DNA of 64,000 nucleotides from Haloarchaeobius sp. HME9146 (GTDB taxonomy: Archaea > Halobacteriota > Halobacteria > Halobacteriales > Natrialbaceae), in assembly GCF_025399835.1 (NCBI RefSeq), contig NZ_JAODVR010000001.1, positions 2,914,001 through 2,978,000 on the forward strand, written 5' to 3'. Positions 60,582 through 64,000 of the stretch are shown here, in pieces. The notes under the pieces are model-generated. The model worked only from the letters and a program-made list of their open reading frames with translations, was not told where the DNA came from and ran no database searches. The translations under genes were made by a program, and so were the position numbers. Position 1 is the stretch's first letter; each line of letters starts with the position of its first letter.

Positions 60582-60629
60582 ATGTCTCTACACGGTTCGC
60601 GCGTCGGACACGGAGGTGTCCGCGCATGA
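60582..60629 (+). CDS. Possible leader mini-ORF (15 codons) ahead of the DUF1028 gene
   Basis: MSLHGSRVGHGGVRA and stop; the TGA (60627-60629) overlaps the ATG of the next gene (60626-60628) as ATGA. A GCTTTTCACG box about 27 nt upstream makes the ATG leaderless, and GGAGGTG at 60612-60618 is a Shine-Dalgarno sequence for the next gene. This is the clearest of three such leaders in the window. Confidence 0.5.
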   Translation: MSLHGSRVGHGGVRA

Positions 60630-61537
60630 CGTTCTCTATCGTCGCGCGGGACCCCGAATCCGACGCGGTCGGTATCGCCGTCCAGTCGAAGTTCATCAGC
60701 GTCGGCTCCGTGGTCCCCTTCGCCAGCGCCGACGCCGGGGCCATCGCGACCCAGAGCTTCGCGAACGTCGCCTACGGCCCCGACGGGCTGGACCTGCTCC
60801 GCGAAGGCAGGACAGCCGAGGAGGTCATCGACGAACTCACCGCCGCCGACCCAGAGGCCCCGCGCCGCCAGATCGGCGTGGTCGGCCAGGACGGCTCCGT
60901 CGACGCCTTCACCGGTGAGGAGTGCTTCGACGTCTGCGGCGACATCCAGGGCGAGCACTACACGGTACAAGGCAACATCCTCGAGAACGAGGAGACCCTC
61001 ACCGCGATGGCCGACACCTTCGAATCGGCCGACGGCGGCCTTCCCGAGAAGCTCATCGCGGCCTTGCATGCGGGGAACGACGCTGGCGGCGACTCCCGTG
61101 GCGAGCAGTCCGCGGCGCTCTACATCGCCAAGCCCGAGGGCGGCTACGACGGTGGGAACGACCGCTGGGTCGACGTGCGCGTCGACGACCACGAGCACCC
61201 CATCGACGAACTCGAACGGGTGTTCCGGCTGTACGACATCACGTTGCTCGCGCGCGAGGAGCCCGAGGAGACGCGCGACCTCGACGGTGACGTGGCTCGT
61301 GAGGTCTGTGCGACGCTGGCCGACCTCGGCTTCTACGAGGACGACCCTGCCGAGGAGTTCGGCGAGGACGAACGCGAGGCACTGGAGTCGTTCCGCGGCA
61401 TGAACAACTTCGAGAACCACGACCTCGCGGTGCTGGAGGACGCCCTGGCGCGCGGCTGGGACGACGCTTCCGGCGACGGCGAGCAGAAGCTGGTCGACGC
61501 CATCTGGCACGGCCTGCAGCGGCTGGACCGGAAGTAG
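60626..61537 (+). CDS. DUF1028-family Ntn-hydrolase-like protein
   Basis: A 303-residue protein. The N-terminus TFSIVARDPESDAVGIAVQS and the regions GAIATQSFANVAYGP and YTVQGNIL are the DUF1028 signature, a family with an N-terminal-nucleophile-hydrolase fold. The C-terminal 90 residues (LFYEDDPAEEF-type; here LADLGFYEDDPAEEFGEDE) belong to a small added domain sometimes called putative peptidoglycan-binding. Catalysis has not been established. It has a Shine-Dalgarno sequence and overlaps a 15-codon leader frame. Confidence 0.87.
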   Translation: MTFSIVARDPESDAVGIAVQSKFISVGSVVPFASADAGAIATQSFANVAYGPDGLDLLREGRTAEEVIDELTAADPEAPRRQIGVVGQDGSVDAFTGEECFDVCGDIQGEHYTVQGNILENEETLTAMADTFESADGGLPEKLIAALHAGNDAGGDSRGEQSAALYIAKPEGGYDGGNDRWVDVRVDDHEHPIDELERVFRLYDITLLAREEPEETRDLDGDVAREVCATLADLGFYEDDPAEEFGEDEREALESFRGMNNFENHDLAVLEDALARGWDDASGDGEQKLVDAIWHGLQRLDRK

Positions 61538-61638
61538 GCGACCCGGGCAGTCGGTCTCTTCTCCCGCCGTTTCGACGGCGACCACGACCAGATAGATTGA
61601 AACGGCAGCGACGTGACCACGCATCCAACGAGGCACTC

Positions 61639-62382
61639 ATGAAGGTCCAACTGCTCGAAGCCACCGAGAACCCGGAAGAGCTCATCTGCAAGGCGGCGCG
61701 AAACGACTACTACAGCGACTTCGTCGGCGAGGACGACTTCGAGACGGTGATGGCGGGTATCGACGGCGACAGCATGCAGGAGAAACAGGAGACGCTCATC
61801 GGGCACCTCCTGAGCCACGGGCACTACGGCCCGTTCGAGCACCCCCAGATCACCGTCGCGGTGAAAGGCGTCAGCCGCTCCTGTATGGCACAGATCACCC
61901 GCCACCGCCACGTCAGCTTCGACGTGCAGTCGATGCGGTACGTCTCCTTCGACGACGTGGACCCCGCGGACGTCCGCGAGGGCGAACTGGTCGTGACCCC
62001 GCCGTCGGCGTCGGACCCGAACTGGGTCGGCCGGAACCAGAAGACCGGCGCGGTCGACGAGGAGGTCGTCGCCGAGCGCGAGGAGGTGTTCCGGGAGTCG
62101 GTCACCCGGAGCGTCGAGGAGTACCAGCGCCTGCTCGACCTCGGGATGCCGCCGGAGGACGCCCGGTTCGTCCTCCCCATCGGCACCAAGGTGAACATGG
62201 TGATGTCGATGAACGTCCGGATGCTGATGCACGTCGCGGACATGCGCGCGGCCGCCGACGCGCAGTGGGAGATCCGGGACCTCACCGAGCAGGTCCTCGA
62301 CCTCGCGGCCGAGTGGTGCCCCATCACGTTCGACTACTACGAGGAGAACATGCGCAACCGGAAGAATCGCCTCGCACCCTGA
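61639..62382 (+). CDS. thyX: Flavin-dependent thymidylate synthase
   Basis: A 247-residue ThyX with the family motif RHRHVSFDVQSMR (RHR-x7-S), and EHPQITVAVKGVSRS ahead of it. It makes dTMP from dUMP using methylene-THF, FADH2 and NADPH, leaving THF rather than DHF, which suits an organism with GlyA and FolD and a thymidine kinase salvage route. Start ATG at 61639 (MKVQLLEATEN). The coding sequence is preceded by an unremarkable 101-bp spacer after the DUF1028 gene. Confidence 0.95.
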   Translation: MKVQLLEATENPEELICKAARNDYYSDFVGEDDFETVMAGIDGDSMQEKQETLIGHLLSHGHYGPFEHPQITVAVKGVSRSCMAQITRHRHVSFDVQSMRYVSFDDVDPADVREGELVVTPPSASDPNWVGRNQKTGAVDEEVVAEREEVFRESVTRSVEEYQRLLDLGMPPEDARFVLPIGTKVNMVMSMNVRMLMHVADMRAAADAQWEIRDLTEQVLDLAAEWCPITFDYYEENMRNRKNRLAP

Positions 62383-62593
62383 CCCTGCAAGGGCCGACCG
62401 CGAGCGTTCAAGCGCGACCTTCGGTGACCGCCACTGCTGATTCGAGAGACGGTGTCGTGGTGAACGATGGAGAACCGTTCCACCTAATGCCAGGTTAGCG
62501 GCGGGGTAACCGCCCCTTCACCAAGGTCCCGAACTGGTACCACGTGACAATGAGCGCTTACTAATGAGACAGTAGTGTGAATACTCATCTGAG

Positions 62594-62887
62594 ATGGGGG
62601 AAATCTGGGGAGGTTTCGTAGAGGCGGTGTCCGGCCTGCACCCGCGGGTCCGTCGCCGCAGACAGGAGTACAGAGCGATCGCAGACGCCATCGAACGACA
62701 GGACGTCCCACCGAAATCGTTCCGCTGTGACGGCTGTGGACAGGTCCAGTCACGCTACGCGGCGTCGACCCTCGTTACGGACGGCGGCGGCAGCGACAGC
62801 ACACCAGGTGTCTGGTGTGTGACCTGCGTCGAAAAATCCGCACAGAATCGGAGCCAGACGCGAACGCTTGCTGGCCTCGAACGCTGA
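62594..62887 (+). CDS. Small zinc-binding protein
   Basis: A 97-residue basic protein with CDGCGQVQ and CVTCVEK, two CxxC pairs that should bind one zinc. The N-terminus is an Arg-rich helix (HPRVRRRRQEYRAIADAIER), so nucleic-acid binding is plausible. A TATA-like CTTACTAATG lies near 62558. Its stop codon touches that of the winged-helix gene (62888) with no base in between. Confidence 0.65.
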   Translation: MGEIWGGFVEAVSGLHPRVRRRRQEYRAIADAIERQDVPPKSFRCDGCGQVQSRYAASTLVTDGGGSDSTPGVWCVTCVEKSAQNRSQTRTLAGLER

Positions 62888-63250
62888 TCAGTCGTCGGAG
62901 TCGTTCTCTTCGTCTTCGTCGCTCCCACGGACGAGCTGGCCCTGTGGCTGGGACCCGGCTTGCGGGTCGCTTGCGTGCGGGCCCTCGATGAGCGAGCCGA
63001 AGTCGTCGACCTCGTCGTACTGGTCCTGGTACATCAGCGCGATCTTGCCCTTCTTGGTTATCTCGTAGAGTCCGGACCGTTCGGCGGGCCCGATCTTCTC
63101 GACGAGCTTGTAGTCGGCGAGGACGGGGAGCCGACTGTTGATGTTCTTGCGACTCTTGCCCGTGTGATGGGCGAGGTTGGTCGCGACGTTTCTGCCCTGC
63201 GCTTGCAGCGCTTCGAGTATCAGGAAATCGGTTGGTTGGCGTAGTCTCAC
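62888..63250 (-). CDS. Winged-helix (PhiH1-repressor-like) DNA-binding protein
   Basis: A 120-residue protein of the halovirus phiH1 repressor-like group: PTDFLILEALQAQGRNVATN, recognition region HHTGKSRKNINSRLPVLADY and wing LYEITKKGKIALMYQ, then an acidic tail. The start is GTG (63248-63250), leaderless behind AGTATACAAC (about 63273-63282, minus strand). It may be an integrated-virus-derived or a host regulator. It ends next to the small zinc protein, tail to tail. Confidence 0.8.
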   Translation of the reverse strand: MRLRQPTDFLILEALQAQGRNVATNLAHHTGKSRKNINSRLPVLADYKLVEKIGPAERSGLYEITKKGKIALMYQDQYDEVDDFGSLIEGPHASDPQAGSQPQGQLVRGSDEDEENDSDD

Positions 63251-63357
63251 TGTTACACACTCCCGGCTGAGCCGTTGTATACTACTTGGTCGCCCCTGTT
63301 ATTTCTATCTAATGGCAATTTCACGGTTCGATGGCCAATAGTAATCATCACCGGTGA

Positions 63358-63365
63358 TTTTATAG
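63358..63365 (+). promoter_or_regulatory. Strong TATA box of unassigned transcript
   Basis: TTTTATAG, one of the best TATA matches in the window. It lies about 23-25 nt ahead of an ATG at 63384, but the frame that follows does not look coding. Confidence 0.6.
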
Positions 63366-63383
63366 GGACCCACACGCAAGCGT

Positions 63384-63598
63384 ATGGTAGGGTGTGACGG
63401 CAGCACCACCCGAGGTTGCCGACACCCTGACTGGACGACCCCCACCCATCCCCCCACCCATCACTGCCCCGTCAGAGGCACACACCCACCCGAACCACCA
63501 CCCAATCAGACAACCCGAACCACCACGCCAACCCGCACTCACCCATGCGACGGTTGGTCCGACCGTGTGAGTCGTCATCCTTCACTGGTCGGTTTTTT
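63384..63598 (+). ncRNA. Possible non-coding transcript before the amidohydrolase
   Basis: Candidate transcript from the TATA box at 63358 to a T6 run (63593-63598) that could be an archaeal terminator, roughly 210 nt, CA-rich with CCCACCC tracts. Alternatively it is a long leader of the amidohydrolase gene. No homology available. Confidence 0.35.
63439..63459 (-). other. G-quadruplex-forming tract
   Basis: On the minus strand: G-runs of 3, 6, 3 and 5 separated by T or AT (GGGTGGGGGGATGGGTGGGGG is the tract on that strand, shown from 63459 to 63439 in pieces: GGGT, GGGGGGAT, GGGT, GGGGG). Loops of one or two bases make it a strong quadruplex candidate. Confidence 0.7.
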
Positions 63599-63728
63599 CC
63601 TGCCACGCCGCGAACCCGGTAGTCGTGACGCAACCGCTACGTGCCAGCGAGTCCGCCGCCGGTCGCACCGTCGCCGACCAGTCCGTGAATCCACCGACCG
63701 CCCATAGCGACCGACCGGAGGGACGCGA

Positions 63729-64000
63729 ATGACGACGCACGTCTTCCGCGGCGGTGTCGTCGTCGACGCAGACGGTGCGCGCGAGGCCACCGTCGTGGTC
63801 GAAGACGACCGCATCGTCAGTATCGACCCGGTCGACAGCGACGACGGCGGGGCGGACCACGCCAGTGCAGCCGACCCCGATTCCGTCACCCACCTCGACG
63901 GCGCGTACCTCGCGCCCGGCCTCGTCGACGCGCACGTCCACCTCATGATGGACGCCAGGCCGAACCCCTCGGCCAACGTGGACGCCTCGACCGCGAGCCT
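63729..64000 (+). CDS. Amidohydrolase family protein, 3' truncated
   Basis: The gene starts at ATG 63729 and runs past the window end; 90 codons are visible. The protein begins MTTHVFRGGVVVDADGAREA, then LAPGLVDAHVHLMMDA, the first metal-binding motif (HxH) of the amidohydrolase superfamily. Such enzymes hydrolyse cyclic amides or imides (imidazolonepropionase, dihydroorotase, prolidase-like). The missing C-terminal 300 or so residues decide which. No clear operon partner upstream; a 270-nt leader or separate transcript precedes it. Confidence 0.85.
   Translation, partial: MTTHVFRGGVVVDADGAREATVVVEDDRIVSIDPVDSDDGGADHASAADPDSVTHLDGAYLAPGLVDAHVHLMMDARPNPSANVDASTAS

Larger units (their letters stand above)
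63251..63728. other. Spacer with promoter, C-rich tract and T-run
   Basis: No convincing protein gene is seen. It contains the start region of the winged-helix gene, a strong plus-strand TATA (63358-63365), a C/A-rich tract with a G-quadruplex on the minus strand (63439-63459), and a T6 run (63593-63598). The open frame from 63384 has a Thr/Pro/His/Arg composition unlike haloarchaeal proteins. Confidence 0.6.

Noticed and set aside
63384-63707. 107-codon protein after the strong TATA box
   Set aside because: Thr/Pro/His/Arg-rich with almost no acidic residues, unlike any haloarchaeal protein here; kept as possible non-coding transcript only.

Overview
The window is chromosomal DNA of a haloarchaeon (class Halobacteria). 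The evidence is a strongly GC-biased sequence with acidic, Asp/Glu-rich proteins, haloarchaeal TATA boxes roughly 25-27 nt ahead of many start codons (leaderless mRNAs), and lineage-typical families: HTH-10 (Bat-type) and DUF7344 regulators, a HalX response regulator, a TbsP-like regulator, an amphi-Trp protein, Tat lipoproteins, the PccX carboxylase subunit and SipW-dependent secreted proteins. No rRNA, tRNA, CRISPR array or intact transposon was found. The assignment to a genus is not possible from what is visible.

Layout. 1-6 kb: 3' part of an M48 protease, a TetR-MATE efflux operon with an operator-like palindrome, and two tandem NSS-type sodium symporters. 6-15 kb: the propionyl/acyl-CoA carboxylase genes pccB-pccX and pccA, separated by two copies of a divergent cytochrome P450 / HTH-10 regulator module. 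15-20 kb: redox and housekeeping genes (NmrA, SDR, MsrA, a 2Fe-2S protein, an ADP-ribosylglycohydrolase) and a membrane-anchored DUF7344 regulator. 20.5-29.3 kb: the most unusual part, five consecutive secreted proteins, three with clear SipW-type (TasA-like) signals and one of these carrying a von Willebrand A domain, followed by a signal peptidase I that carries its own SipW-like C-terminal segment and a Thr-rich tail. Four of the genes are preceded at near-constant distance by a hairpin that copies the T-arm of a tRNA (5-bp covarying stem, TTCGANN loop), and a fifth copy has lost exactly the core.

29-50 kb: a mosaic of single genes and small operons: peroxiredoxin, a PD-(D/E)XK protein, a TIKI/TraB-like protein, TatA, a probable CTAG methylase, thymidine kinase, a membrane protein with three internal repeats, MutY, a thiolase whose two catalytic cysteines are both serine, a class III aminotransferase, MgtC-like and AI-2E-like membrane proteins, PadR and amphi-Trp. 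50-64 kb: a TbsP-like regulator, a large CHAT-type caspase-fold protein, glyA, a chemotaxis transducer without sensor domain, folD, thyX, several small haloarchaeal proteins, and the start of an amidohydrolase.

How genes work together. PccA, PccB and PccX should form one biotin-dependent carboxylase. GlyA, FolD and ThyX share methylene-tetrahydrofolate, and Tdk adds thymidine salvage. The SipW-type proteins and the signal peptidase look like one export-and-assembly unit, perhaps for TasA/archaeal-bundling-pilus-like fibres; that role is inference. Several genes appear to be preceded by leader mini-ORFs of 15-16 codons, with a Shine-Dalgarno sequence near the end.
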